Assembly (NCBI GenBank): GCA_022360595.1
Contig: JAKSCN010000672.1
Span: forward strand, 1 to 35,278
DNA from: Chromatiales bacterium
GTDB taxonomy: Bacteria > Pseudomonadota > Gammaproteobacteria > Chromatiales > Chromatiaceae
Direction: 5' to 3'
Length of the DNA stretch: 35,278 bases
Shown piece by piece: positions 1-9,763 of this stretch; within the stretch, counting starts at the first letter, position 1, and the number at the start of each line of letters is the position of its first letter. The position numbers and the translations under genes were made by a program. The notes under the pieces are model-generated. The model worked only from the letters and a program-made list of their open reading frames with translations, searched no databases and was not told where the DNA came from.

Positions 1-1
1 G

Positions 2-211
2 GGCTTCATGTATCTTGAGGGGGAGTGTGTCGAGAAAAACCCCACCAAGGCCGTAGAGTGGTTTACCAAAGCGGCTGAACAGGGGATGGCCGGCTCTCAA
101 TGCACCCTTGCGATGCTCTATGAAGAGGGACGGGGCGTCGAAAAGGATATGGAAGAGGCGAAAAAGTGGTATGCCATGGCAGGCTTTGATGAGAAGAGCG
201 GCGCCGTCTGA
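2..211 (+). CDS. Sel1/TPR-like repeat protein, C-terminal fragment (continues upstream of window)
   Basis: Frame open from the window edge; sequence GFMYLEGECVEKNPTKAVEWFTKAAEQGMAGSQCTLAMLYEEGRGVEKDMEEAKKWYAMA has the Sel1 repeat pattern (A..LG.MY..G.GV..D..KA..W..KAA.QG). Confidence 0.9.
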   Translation, partial: GFMYLEGECVEKNPTKAVEWFTKAAEQGMAGSQCTLAMLYEEGRGVEKDMEEAKKWYAMAGFDEKSGAV

Positions 212-248
212 AGGTTACGTGTTGGCTGTTACTGTGTAGTGGCTCCCT

Positions 249-1271
249 ATGCTGGATCGTGATAACCAGTTTCCTGACCGGCAGACGGTGATTCGTGGTA
301 AGCGACTGGATGGGGGTGTCACTAAACAGCCGCAGGAGAGCCGTTCTCGTTCCGGCAAAAAGCCGTCAACGCAATCCCCCCAGAAACCGCCATCACCCTC
401 TGTAGGGAAACGTATTCCCGCCGCGTTTCTCCTTTTAGGTTTTGTGTTCGCTTTGATCACCTTGTCCGGATCCTATTTGGATGAGGCTGCCCAACTGTTG
501 GATCGGTTGTGGAGTGATCAACAGCCAGGCCGGAAACCCGTGCAGCAACCGGCCCCATCCGCGTCGCGCACCCACGCCCAAGTAGCCGATTCGAATAGGC
601 AGTCGGAGGAGACTACCCGGAAGCAGGTGGCTGAACCCATTGCCGAAGGTGACCTCACACTTTCGATTGGCAAGGTGTTTCGCCCTGTCGGTTTTGTTGT
701 AGCGGCGCGTTACAAAGACATTCCTCTGTTCGATCAGCCTGATCGTCTGTTTAAACGCCTGCCTGAGCTTTCGGGCGCCGGGGAAAAATATGGTGTGATT
801 GAGCTGCAAGGCGGTCAACAGTATCGTTTTGTGCTGGATATGGCGCCAAAAGGGTATCGCCTCTATTTGGATCGAAACCGCAATGGTAATCTGCGTGATG
901 ATGGCCCTGCGGTGGTCAATGCGGGGAAGGGGCTGTTTGCCAATAAGCTGGTCTTCTCACTGGCCAAGGTGACCGGTATTCCTAAATTGCAGGGAGACTA
1001 TACGCTGTGGCTGTTTGCCAATAATCAGAGTTGGCAAAACAGTAGCCTGCGGGCCTACTCCAGAACACAACTGTCAGGACAGTTACGCCTGAATGGCAAG
1101 GTGTACCGCGCCTATCTGACCGATAGCCCTTCCATGGATGCCAACTACGGTAATGATGGTCTCGGTATTGATCTGAATGAGAATGGTAAGATTGAAACGG
1201 TGGAGTATCTGCCCCCAGGGGGGCAGATCAAGGTGGCAGGTGTTACCTATCGGGTGAAGTTCACCCGATAA
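249..1271 (+). CDS. Uncharacterised single-pass membrane-anchored protein with EF-hand-like loops
   Basis: 340-aa ORF; one hydrophobic segment (IPAAFLLLGFVFALITLSG), Pro/Ser/Gln-rich linker, C-terminal domain containing DRNRNGNLRDD and DLNENGKIETVE. The exact start codon is uncertain. Confidence 0.75.
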   Translation: MLDRDNQFPDRQTVIRGKRLDGGVTKQPQESRSRSGKKPSTQSPQKPPSPSVGKRIPAAFLLLGFVFALITLSGSYLDEAAQLLDRLWSDQQPGRKPVQQPAPSASRTHAQVADSNRQSEETTRKQVAEPIAEGDLTLSIGKVFRPVGFVVAARYKDIPLFDQPDRLFKRLPELSGAGEKYGVIELQGGQQYRFVLDMAPKGYRLYLDRNRNGNLRDDGPAVVNAGKGLFANKLVFSLAKVTGIPKLQGDYTLWLFANNQSWQNSSLRAYSRTQLSGQLRLNGKVYRAYLTDSPSMDANYGNDGLGIDLNENGKIETVEYLPPGGQIKVAGVTYRVKFTR

Positions 1272-1298
1272 CTGATGTAGAACGCACTGCGCAGCTCT

Positions 1299-2360
1299 CT
1301 ATCGGTTGCGGCGTTTTTCGACGGCTTCGGCCAACTCATGCAGCAGTGGTTCACTGTCTTCCCAGGCGATGCAGGCGTCGGTGATGCTCTGGCCGTAGAC
1401 AAGCTCTTGGTTGGCCCGCCAGTCCTGCCGGCCGGCAACGAGGAAACTTTCGATCATCGCCCCCATAATGCGCTGGTCACCGCGTGCGATTTGTCCCGCC
1501 ACATCACGACCCACATCGATCTGCTTCTGGTGGCGCTTGCGGGAATTGGCGTGGCTGAAGTCGATCATCATGCGGGGTTTGAAACCGCTGTTTTCCATCT
1601 CTTCCGAAGCGATATTGATACTTTCGGTGTCGTAGTTGGGGCGGTTGCCACCGCGCAGAATGACATGGCAGTCGTCATTGCCGCTGGTGGAGAAGATCGC
1701 CGAGAAACCATCTTTGGTGACCGAGAGAAAGTGATGCGGTTGGGAGGCGGAGCGGATCGCATCGAGTGCAATTTTCAGTGTGCCGTTTGTGCCGTTCTTA
1801 AAACCGACTGGGCAGGAGAGTCCGGAGGAGAGTTCTCGGTGGCCCTGGCTTTCGGTGGTGCGTGCACCGATCGCTCCCCAACTGATTAGGTCGGCTATAT
1901 ATTGGGGGCTGATCAGGTCAAGAAACTCGGTCCCCGCCGGGATACCCATATTATTGACGTCGAGCAGCAGTTGTCTAGCCTGGCGCAACCCTTTGTTGAT
2001 GTGAAAGGTGCCGTCCAGGTCGGGGTCGTTGATCAGCCCTTTCCAGCCGACAGTGGTGCGCGGCTTTTCGAAATAGACACGCATGACAATCAGCAGATTC
2101 TCTTTCAGCGCCTGTTGGGCTTGTTGCAACTTTTCAGCGTAGTCACGCGCCGCGTTGGGATCATGTACCGAGCAGGGGCCGATCACTACCAGCAGGCGGT
2201 CATCCTCTTCGTGCAGGATTCGGTGGATTGCCTGCCGGGTCTCTGCCACAGTGGTGGCGGCCTGATCGGTAATGGGAAACTCTGAGATCAACTGGGCGGG
2301 GGAGACTAGCTCTTTAATCGCACGGATTCTCAGGTCGTCGGTTTCTGGACGTGTGGTCAT
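1299..2360 (-). CDS. 3-deoxy-7-phosphoheptulonate (DAHP) synthase, class I (AroF/G/H family)
   Basis: 353 aa with VIGPCSVHDPNAARDYAEKL, RVYFEKPRTTVGWKGLINDPDLDG, GARTTESQGHRELSSGLSCPVGFKNGT, IDFSHANSRKRHQKQ. Confidence 0.97.
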   Translation of the reverse strand: MTTRPETDDLRIRAIKELVSPAQLISEFPITDQAATTVAETRQAIHRILHEEDDRLLVVIGPCSVHDPNAARDYAEKLQQAQQALKENLLIVMRVYFEKPRTTVGWKGLINDPDLDGTFHINKGLRQARQLLLDVNNMGIPAGTEFLDLISPQYIADLISWGAIGARTTESQGHRELSSGLSCPVGFKNGTNGTLKIALDAIRSASQPHHFLSVTKDGFSAIFSTSGNDDCHVILRGGNRPNYDTESINIASEEMENSGFKPRMMIDFSHANSRKRHQKQIDVGRDVAGQIARGDQRIMGAMIESFLVAGRQDWRANQELVYGQSITDACIAWEDSEPLLHELAEAVEKRRNR

Positions 2361-2510
2361 GGCTCTCTGTGTCTGTTGGGGAAAAGAGCCGATTGTATAG
2401 TGATTGTGCAGAGCCCAACAAGATAAACTGCGGCAACGGCTCTGAAAAGCGTGCTATAACATCAATTTGATCCACTCTGACCCTAGTGATATTTTTAGAA
2501 AGGTAAGCGC

Positions 2511-3185
2511 ATGGAAAACCTGACTCTGGTTATTGGTAACTGCAACTACTCCTCCTGGTCGTTGCGTCCCTGGCTGTTTTTGCAGCAGCATCAAATCCCT
2601 TTTCACGAGCAGCGGGTTACCTTATCTGAGTCAACGACCTTGGAGCAGCTATCCAGCTTCTTTTCCGGCGATAAGGTGCCGATACTGATCACTGGTGAGC
2701 AGCAGATTTGGGATTCACTGGCTATTTTGGAGTACCTGGCGGAATCTTTCCCTGAGTGTGCAGGCTGGCCGGCTGATGCCAAGGCGCGTGCCGTCGCCCG
2801 TTCAGTGAGTGCAGAGATGCACTCCAGCTTTTTCAATCTCCGTGGTGGTATGCCAATGAATTGCCGTAAGCGCTTTCCGGGTTTTCCACTCACGCCTGAG
2901 ATACAAGCGGATGTTGATCGTATTTGTGAGATTTGGCGCTACTGCCGGGAGCAGTTTGGACAAAATGGTCCTTGGCTGTTTGGTGATTTCTCAATTGCCG
3001 ATTGTATGTATGCACCGGTGGTTATCCGGTTCGTCGGCTACGATGTTGCGCTGGATCCGGTTTCCCAAGCCTATGCGGATCATCTCTATAACACTCCTTC
3101 GCTGCAGGCCTGGATCAACTGCGGTAAAGCCGAGATCGAGGTGATTGAGGAAGAGGAGGTCGATTGGAATAGCGAGCCTGTTTAG
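2511..3185 (+). CDS. Glutathione S-transferase family protein
   Basis: 224 aa; N-terminal thioredoxin-fold pattern LVIGNCNYSSWSLRPWLFLQQHQIPF..., VPIL...IWDSLAILEYLAE, and C-terminal FSIADCMYAPV. Confidence 0.93.
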   Translation: MENLTLVIGNCNYSSWSLRPWLFLQQHQIPFHEQRVTLSESTTLEQLSSFFSGDKVPILITGEQQIWDSLAILEYLAESFPECAGWPADAKARAVARSVSAEMHSSFFNLRGGMPMNCRKRFPGFPLTPEIQADVDRICEIWRYCREQFGQNGPWLFGDFSIADCMYAPVVIRFVGYDVALDPVSQAYADHLYNTPSLQAWINCGKAEIEVIEEEEVDWNSEPV

Positions 3186-3200
3186 TCCCGCCACTCCTTA

Positions 3201-3228
3201 GGCCCTGCCTCTGATGAGAGGCAGGGCC
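3201..3228. terminator. Hairpin between convergent GST and cytochrome c genes
   Basis: Perfect 12-bp arms GGCCCTGCCTCT-gatg-AGAGGCAGGGCC, 15 nt after the GST stop. Confidence 0.7.
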
Positions 3229-3236
3229 AACGCTGC

Positions 3237-3551
3237 TCATTTATGGGTGAGCATCCAGCTAATAACCGTTTTGATATTTTCAAGTGATGCCGGGCTGGGT
3301 GGCATCGGTACTTCTCCCCATTTGCCTCCCTGGCTGCCGGATTTTACGGTGGCCGCCAGTTCATCAACGATACCCTCCTGGTCGGCATATTTTCCGGCGA
3401 TATCTTTAAAAGAGGGGCCAACCAGTTTAGTTGTGGCGTTATGGCAACCCAGACAGCCTGACTGCATCGCTATATTGTTGTCTGCATGAATAGCCTGAGA
3501 AGCTAGCAGTGATAGTGCGGCCGCCAATGGGAAAATGACACTCTTCTTCAT
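3237..3551 (-). CDS. Small monoheme cytochrome c (c551/c552-like), exported
   Basis: Start reassigned to MKKSVIFPLAAALSLLASQAIHA (signal peptide); one CLGCH heme motif; KLVGPSFKDIAGKYA and C-terminal MPP motif (GEVPMPPSPASL). Confidence 0.9.
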   Translation of the reverse strand: MKKSVIFPLAAALSLLASQAIHADNNIAMQSGCLGCHNATTKLVGPSFKDIAGKYADQEGIVDELAATVKSGSQGGKWGEVPMPPSPASLENIKTVISWMLTHK

Positions 3552-3959
3552 TATCTTAATCCGTCGTGTGTTGATTGATTGGAGGAGGTGTAGAGCGGTG
3601 TTTGCAGTGGGATGCTGCCTATTACTGCTCCCCATATTTCAAAAAACTTACTCTATGTAGCGACCGGAAAATTAATTTATTGATTCTTTGGAGGAGAATT
3701 TTCCCTTTCCTTGATTTATCTCAACCGTGCGAAAAATAAGGTTTTTTCGTATAAGGCAAAATCTTTAATCAAGAAAATCGATGGGGGATTAAAAACTTAT
3801 TGGATTAATTTCGCTAAAGAAAACGATTAAGCCAGCCGTAAGATCAACTCAAGAACGAGAAAAAAACTCATCTTAAACGAATAAGGTGAAGTGTGGTTTT
3901 TTGCCGATATGCCCCAGGAGTTGGGCATAGAAAGCATATTTTTCGGAGACAGCATTGTT

Positions 3960-6287
3960 ATGCGGATTAAAGCCAAAATTACTTTGGGTGCAGCAGTACT
4001 CAGCATTATTCCAGTGCTCATTGCCAGTCTCGCCATTGGTTGGTTAGCAATAGACAGCAGTCATGTGGCGCTTGAGGAGACAGCGAGAGACCGACTCACA
4101 GCGTTACGCGATACCAAGAAAGAGCAGATTGCAGATTACTTTCAAACTATCGAAGACCAGATATTAAATTTGTCCGTTTCCAATGAGGTGGTCGAAGCGA
4201 CAGAAGGATTTATCGAATCCCTTTCCACGCTACGTGGAGATTATACGAATGCTGATGTTACAAAATTACGGGAAGAGCTGGCCAGTTACTACCGCAGTGA
4301 CTTTGCCAATACATTCAAGACACGTAACTCAGGAGATAGTGTCGAGGTTGATACGCTGTTGAGAGGACTCGATGCAGACGCCGTGGTTCTGCAGCACCAG
4401 TTTATCAAAGCGAATAATTACCCCTTGGGTGAGAAAGATAAATTAATCGATCCCCAAAACGGCACTAAATATGGCGAAATGCATCGCCATTTCCATCCAT
4501 ACTTTAGAGATTTTCAGCAGCGCTTTGGTTATTACGACATTTTCATTGCCGATGCTGAAAGTGGCCGGATTATCTACTCTGTCTTCAAGGAACTTGATTT
4601 CGCGACCTCTCTGAAAACCGGGGCTTATGCAAACTCAGGTATTGGTAAAGTGTTTCAGGAGGCCAGCCGGGCTAGCACCTCTGAGGCTGTTGCGATGTCT
4701 GACTTTGCACCTTATCTACCCTCTTACCAGGACAACGCCTCTTTTATCGCCACCCCCATCTATCGCGGCAATAAAAAGATAGCGGTCTTGATATTTCAGA
4801 TGCCCATTGATCGTATCAATGCGGTGATGACCATGAATGGCCACTGGAAAGATGTAGGCCTCGGTGACTCAGGTGAAACCTATCTGGTCGGGCCAGATAA
4901 GCTGATGCGCAGTGTTAGCCGTTTTCTGCTGGAAGACAAAGAGGGTTACTTCAATGCACTGGCCGCTGCTAATACGGAGCAGCGCACTATTGATTTAATC
5001 AGGGTGAAAGATACCTCCATTGGGTTACAGGCAATTGATACCGAAGGTACCCGTTCGGCCCTCTCCGGGACTAGCGGTTTCTCGATTTTTCCCGACTATC
5101 GTGGTGTTGAGGTGCTCTCCTCCTATGCGCCCATTGAATTGGGCGGAAAGAACTGGGCGATCATGGCTGAGATAGATAAGGCTGAAGCGTTCAGTGCGGC
5201 AGATAGCCTGGCTTCCCAACTGATGATGATGGCAGCAGGTGTGAGCGTTGTACTCATCGTACTGGCAGTCTCTGGTGGATTCTGGTTTGCCAATTCACTA
5301 TCCAGTCCGATTCAGTACTTGGCGGAGACTATCACCGAAGTTGAAAATAGCTCAGACCTGACTCACCAGGTTGATATGAAACGCAATGATGAGCTGGGGA
5401 TGGCAGCTAATGCCTTCAACAGCATGGTGGCGAAATTCCGTGACAGCCTGAACCGGGTATCGGATATGACCCACCAATTGGCGGCAACAGCGGAAGAGAC
5501 ATCGGTTATTACCGAACAGACCAACGAGGCCGTGCAGCAGCAGTTGAATGAGACTACCCATGTGGCAACCGCCATGACAGAGATGGGGTCAACGGTGCAA
5601 GAGGTGGCTGCCAGCGCCAACAATACTGCTCATGCCGTATCCAAGGCTAATGATCAAGCTGCGGAAGGTCAGCGCACCATGCAGGATACCATAGCCCAGA
5701 TACAGCGATTGGCTAGTGAAGTGGAGAGTGCGGCTGAAGTGATTCGCCAACTGGAGAAACACAGTGAAGAGATCGGCTCGGTACTCGATGTGATCAGCAA
5801 CATCGCTGAACAGACCAATCTGTTGGCGCTCAATGCAGCGATTGAAGCGGCGCGCGCGGGTGAGCAAGGGCGAGGTTTTGCGGTGGTCGCTGACGAGGTG
5901 CGTAACCTGGCCAGTAAAACCCAGGTCTCCACCGAAGAGATCAACCAGATGATTCAGAAATTGCAGAATGGTTCAGGTCAAGCGGTGAGCGCCATGAATC
6001 AGAGCCAGACTGTGGCGGGCAGTGCCGCTGAACAGGCGGTCAAAACCGGGGAGGCGCTAAGCGTCATTGCCGAGGCGGTGACCCATATCAACGATATGAG
6101 TACCCAGATCGCCAGTGCGGCTGAAGAGCAGAGCGCGGTAGTCGCTGAGATCAATCAGAATATTGTTCAGATCAGTGACTCAACTGAGCAGACTGCTACC
6201 GGGGCCAATCAAACCGCTGAGGCTAGCGGAGACTTGGCGCGGCTCGCTTCAGATCTGCAAGGTCTGGTTGGTCAGTTCAAGGTGTAA
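3960..6287 (+). CDS. Methyl-accepting chemotaxis protein (periplasmic sensor, HAMP, MCP signalling domain)
   Basis: Start reassigned to [30 protein letters not shown]; second TM near residue 430; HAMP; conserved hairpin tip [37 protein letters not shown]. Confidence 0.96.
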   Translation: MRIKAKITLGAAVLSIIPVLIASLAIGWLAIDSSHVALEETARDRLTALRDTKKEQIADYFQTIEDQILNLSVSNEVVEATEGFIESLSTLRGDYTNADVTKLREELASYYRSDFANTFKTRNSGDSVEVDTLLRGLDADAVVLQHQFIKANNYPLGEKDKLIDPQNGTKYGEMHRHFHPYFRDFQQRFGYYDIFIADAESGRIIYSVFKELDFATSLKTGAYANSGIGKVFQEASRASTSEAVAMSDFAPYLPSYQDNASFIATPIYRGNKKIAVLIFQMPIDRINAVMTMNGHWKDVGLGDSGETYLVGPDKLMRSVSRFLLEDKEGYFNALAAANTEQRTIDLIRVKDTSIGLQAIDTEGTRSALSGTSGFSIFPDYRGVEVLSSYAPIELGGKNWAIMAEIDKAEAFSAADSLASQLMMMAAGVSVVLIVLAVSGGFWFANSLSSPIQYLAETITEVENSSDLTHQVDMKRNDELGMAANAFNSMVAKFRDSLNRVSDMTHQLAATAEETSVITEQTNEAVQQQLNETTHVATAMTEMGSTVQEVAASANNTAHAVSKANDQAAEGQRTMQDTIAQIQRLASEVESAAEVIRQLEKHSEEIGSVLDVISNIAEQTNLLALNAAIEAARAGEQGRGFAVVADEVRNLASKTQVSTEEINQMIQKLQNGSGQAVSAMNQSQTVAGSAAEQAVKTGEALSVIAEAVTHINDMSTQIASAAEEQSAVVAEINQNIVQISDSTEQTATGANQTAEASGDLARLASDLQGLVGQFKV

Positions 6288-6336
6288 GGTTTTCACTCTA
6301 AGTAGTAGCAATGGAGATGTAGCGCCAAGGATGGTT

Positions 6337-6351
6337 GCCCACTAGGTGGGC
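6337..6351. terminator. Hairpin downstream of the chemoreceptor gene
   Basis: GCCCAC-TAG-GTGGGC perfect 6-bp stem 50 nt after the stop codon; no U-tract. Confidence 0.35.
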
Positions 6352-6418
6352 GATATGCTGTAACCCCTAAACTGGGGACTGGTGGAAGTTGTAGTGGCCA
6401 GGGATGGCTATCAATATG

Positions 6419-6835
6419 CTATTTGGTCAAGGAGAGAAAAAGCTGCGGCAGCTTTTCGGGTAGGCGCTGGATATTGTCAATAACCGCATACTGGTTGCCG
6501 AAGATATCCGTCACATACTCATCTGCATGAGGGTCGAGGTTGACGCAATAGGTGTAGATGCCCTGCTGATCCAACTCTTGTACCGCCTTTCGGGTATCCT
6601 CTATCAGCATTCGCTCATCAGTGATATCGATATTGGATGGCTCACCGTCAGTGAGTATCAGCATCAGTTTTTTGTCGGCCTTACGCGCTTCCAGATAGTG
6701 GGCGGCGTGGCGCATTGCAGCGCCCATGCGAGTAGAGTAGCCGGCCTCCATGGCTGCCAGACGGCCTTTGATCCAATCATTCCAATGTTCTGTGTACCCT
6801 TTAATTATGAAATCGTTTGCTTGTGGGGGACACAC
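6419..6835 (-). pseudogene. C-terminal vWA remnant of a CbbO/NorD-family protein (RuBisCO activase adaptor-like)
   Basis: YSTRMGAAMRHAAHYLEARKADKKLMLILTDGEPSNIDITDERMLIEDTRKAV matches the CbbO/NorD vWA C-terminus (TRMGAAIRHA..., LLTDG.P...D, IEDTR.AV). Only about 138 aa remain; the frame is closed by TGA just upstream and the N-terminal half of the vWA fold (DxSxS) is absent. Confidence 0.75.
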
Positions 6836-6836
6836 T

Positions 6837-7004
6837 TTATCCAGTCAAAGCGCCGTGACAGACCTTAAATTTTTTCCCTGAGCCGCAGGAGCAGGGGGCG
6901 TTTCTCCCGACAGCCGTAAAGTCCAATTCTTGTCGTGTATTTTGCGCATCGTCTGAGTAATGCCGAGGATGAAAATGGGTTGTTCCATATCTATTTAGGG
7001 TCTG
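6837..7004 (-). pseudogene. SEC-C zinc-motif remnant (resembles the SecA C-terminal tail)
   Basis: Manual minus-strand translation ends [24 protein letters not shown], a SEC-C motif (CxCxSGxxxxxCH). No in-frame ATG between the upstream TAA and the motif. Confidence 0.6.
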
Positions 7005-7010
7005 TTAACA
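6995..7010 (+). repeat. Copy of dispersed TTAGGGYCTGTTAACA repeat
   Basis: TTAGGGTCTGTTAACA; related copies near 11687, 27755, 28275 and 34701. Confidence 0.6.
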
Positions 7011-7062
7011 CTAGTTTGACCATCACAGTCAGGACCATTTTAATGGTGATTTACGTACGGCA

Positions 7063-7090
7063 TAAAAAGCCCTGCCGAAGCAGGGCCTTC
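7063..7090 (-). terminator. Rho-independent terminator of cbbM
   Basis: Minus-strand stem GCCCTGC-TTCG-GCAGGGC followed by TTTTTATG, 25-50 nt after the cbbM stop. Confidence 0.85.
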
Positions 7091-7114
7091 AGGGGTTCTA
7101 AATGAGAGGGCCGC

Positions 7115-8500
7115 TTATTTGTGAACACCCAGTTTTTCACGCCAGCCGGGGAACAGGTTGTCGGCGTCGCCTGGGAAGGACTCGAAGGCACGTGCGAACT
7201 CTTTGTGCTCTTTCGCGTATTCAATCGGGTCCGCACCCTCTTTCCAGCACTCATAGGCCTGGCGCAGTGAGGTGGCCCCCGCCGCTGGACTGTCAATGTG
7301 ACCGTAAGAGCCACCACCTGAGGTGTTGATGACATTACCGTGCCCCAGGTTCTCGAAGAAGCCTGGCAGACGCAGTGCGTTCATACCGCCGGAGATGATG
7401 GGGGTAGTCGGCTTCATGCCGTACCACTTCTGGTGGTAGACAGGACCCTGACACTCATCACGCTCGATCATATAGGCAATATTTTTGTCAGAGGCGTCAC
7501 CTTCCATCTTCCCGTAACCCATAGTGCCTACGTGGATACCGGAGGCGCCCTGCAGACGCGCCATCTTGGCCAGAACGAATGCGGAGTAACCGCGGTTGGA
7601 TGATGGTGAAGTCACCGCACCGTGACCGGCACGATGGTAGTGCAGGTACTGGTTGGGGTATTGGCGACGAGCGGTAGTCACCATGCCTGGGCCGCCAACG
7701 TAACCGTCAACCAGGAAAGCAACCTTGTCTGCATCGGGACCGAAGGTCTCAAGGATGAAATCGGCGCGAGCACACATCTCGTAGTGATCATCGGCCGTGA
7801 TGTTGGCAGAGAACAGTTTGGCCTGGCCGGTTTCGTCCTGAGCGCGTTTCATGGCGTCGTAAACCAGCGGGTAAACCTTCTTGGCAGGGCAGAAGACCTG
7901 ATTGCCCTGAGGCTCGTCGTTCTTGATGAAATCACCCCCCAGCCAGAACTGGTAGGCCGCTTCGGCGAATGGCTCTGGGCGCAGACCCAGCTTCGGTTTA
8001 ATGATGGTACCCGCGATGTAGCCGCCATCCTTGATCGGGCGGCCCAGAATACGCCACATATCGCTGATATCCTTTGAAGGGCCATCGAACAGTTGAATAG
8101 CGCGAGGAGGCATGTAGAAGTCGATCATTTTACCGTATTCGACGTCGCCCATACCCTGGTTATTACCGATACAGAGCGTCAGGAATGAGACAATCATCAT
8201 GCGGCCGTCGGTAATGTTGCGATCGAACAGCTCCAGAGGATAGGCGATACGCATATCCTCGTTGGCTTCGTCGATGTGGTAGACCAGAGCATCAACACCC
8301 TTGGTGAAGTCGTCGGTGGTGCAGACTTCCACGTTAGTGCCGGTAGAGGACTCTGCGGCAAAGTGGGCAGCAACTTCCAGGTAACCGTAGCCGGCAGCGG
8401 GCTTCATTTTGTAGGCAACGAGGATGTGGTTGCCACCTTCGATCAGATCCTCTTCTTTCAGGCTAAGATCTGAATAACGGGATGATTGGTCAAGGGCCAT
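7115..8500 (-). CDS. cbbM: Ribulose-1,5-bisphosphate carboxylase/oxygenase, form II
   Basis: 461 aa; [108 protein letters not shown] are form II signatures. Confidence 0.98.
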   Translation of the reverse strand: MALDQSSRYSDLSLKEEDLIEGGNHILVAYKMKPAAGYGYLEVAAHFAAESSTGTNVEVCTTDDFTKGVDALVYHIDEANEDMRIAYPLELFDRNITDGRMMIVSFLTLCIGNNQGMGDVEYGKMIDFYMPPRAIQLFDGPSKDISDMWRILGRPIKDGGYIAGTIIKPKLGLRPEPFAEAAYQFWLGGDFIKNDEPQGNQVFCPAKKVYPLVYDAMKRAQDETGQAKLFSANITADDHYEMCARADFILETFGPDADKVAFLVDGYVGGPGMVTTARRQYPNQYLHYHRAGHGAVTSPSSNRGYSAFVLAKMARLQGASGIHVGTMGYGKMEGDASDKNIAYMIERDECQGPVYHQKWYGMKPTTPIISGGMNALRLPGFFENLGHGNVINTSGGGSYGHIDSPAAGATSLRQAYECWKEGADPIEYAKEHKEFARAFESFPGDADNLFPGWREKLGVHK

Positions 8501-8677
8501 GGTATTAACCTCATAATATAATAGTTGCTTGTTCCAGCTTTTCTTTATTTTATGAAAGCCGGTTAAACATCCCTGTTATATGTGTGGTAACTGGAAGTTT
8601 CTCTCGCTATAAACAAAATTAAAAGTTTTTGACTGGTGTGATAAGCTTGGCTTTATATCAAGTGGAGTTTGTCCCCT

Positions 8678-9637
8678 ATGCACCTCACTATTCGCCAGTT
8701 AAAGGTTTTTGAAGCGGTAGCTACTCACCTAAGTTTTACCAAAGCGGCTGAAGAACTATACCTGAGTCAGCCTGCCGTCTCCATGCAGATCAAACAGTTG
8801 GAAGAGAATGTTGGGTTGCCCCTGTTTGAGAAGCTGGGTAAGAAGATCCATTTAACTGAAGCCGGCATGGAGTTGCATCACTATGGCCGTTCCATCTTCA
8901 AGCAACTTGATGAGATGGAAGAGGTATTGGAGTCGATGAAAGGGCTGAGCCGTGGTCGTCTGGATATTGCGGTGGCCAGTACCGTCAACTATTTTGCGCC
9001 ACGCGCCTTGGGTGCATTTTCACGCCGCTATCCGGGGATTAGTCTCTCGCTGGAGGTGACCAACCGCGAAAGTCTGATGCGCATGCTGGAGCAGAACGTC
9101 AAAGACCTGGTGTTGATGGGGCAGCCACCGGAGGATATCGATCTGATCTCCGAACCTTTCATGGACAATCCACTGGTGATTATTGCACCGCCGGACCACC
9201 CGTTGGCAAAGGAAAAAAATATATCCCTGGAACGTATTGCCGAAGAGACCTTTCTAATGCGCGAAGCGGGCTCGGGTACTCAGCTTGCCATGAGTCGTTT
9301 TTTTCAGAGCAAGGGACTTGAGATACAAAAGGGTATGGAGATGACCCGTAATGAAGCGATCAAGCAGGCAGTGCGCGCCGGTCTGGGGTTGGGTATTGTC
9401 TCTGTTCACACTATTGAGCTGGAGGTCGAGAGCGGGCGTTTGGTTGTGCTGGATGTTGAAGACTTTCCTATTCGCCGCAAGTGGTTCATGGTACATCGCA
9501 ACGGTAAACGCCTGTCACCCTCGGCTCGCGCCTTCCGCGACTTTCTATTGGGCGATGGTGTGCAGGAATCTCTTGCATTAGCGGGTGGCGCGCCCTCTAT
9601 TTTATCAAGCGTATTATCCTTGGATGAGGTAAAATAA
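8678..9637 (+). CDS. cbbR: LysR-type regulator, CbbR
   Basis: MHLTIRQLKVFEAVATHLSFTKAAEELYLSQPAVSMQIKQLEENVGLPLFEKLGKKIHLTEAG; divergent from cbbM, the canonical cbbR position. Confidence 0.92.
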   Translation: MHLTIRQLKVFEAVATHLSFTKAAEELYLSQPAVSMQIKQLEENVGLPLFEKLGKKIHLTEAGMELHHYGRSIFKQLDEMEEVLESMKGLSRGRLDIAVASTVNYFAPRALGAFSRRYPGISLSLEVTNRESLMRMLEQNVKDLVLMGQPPEDIDLISEPFMDNPLVIIAPPDHPLAKEKNISLERIAEETFLMREAGSGTQLAMSRFFQSKGLEIQKGMEMTRNEAIKQAVRAGLGLGIVSVHTIELEVESGRLVVLDVEDFPIRRKWFMVHRNGKRLSPSARAFRDFLLGDGVQESLALAGGAPSILSSVLSLDEVK

Positions 9638-9763
9638 CGCCTTTTTCCGCTGTACTTTGATAGCCGCTATCAGAGTGGTTTTGCAGGCGACGCAACTCTT
9701 AAGTTGGAAGCTTGTCAGACTCTCTGCATTGTAGTAACTGTAGCTTTTTGACCTGGATTTACT

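Noticed and set aside
1338-1889. 183-aa plus-strand ORF
   Set aside because: Antisense to DAHP synthase.
7622-8077. 151-aa plus-strand ORF
   Set aside because: Antisense to cbbM; shadow frame.
9658-9672. TGATAGC-C-GCTATCA palindrome after cbbR
   Set aside because: Short hairpin in the cbbR-dxs gap without a U-tract; too common a pattern to claim function.
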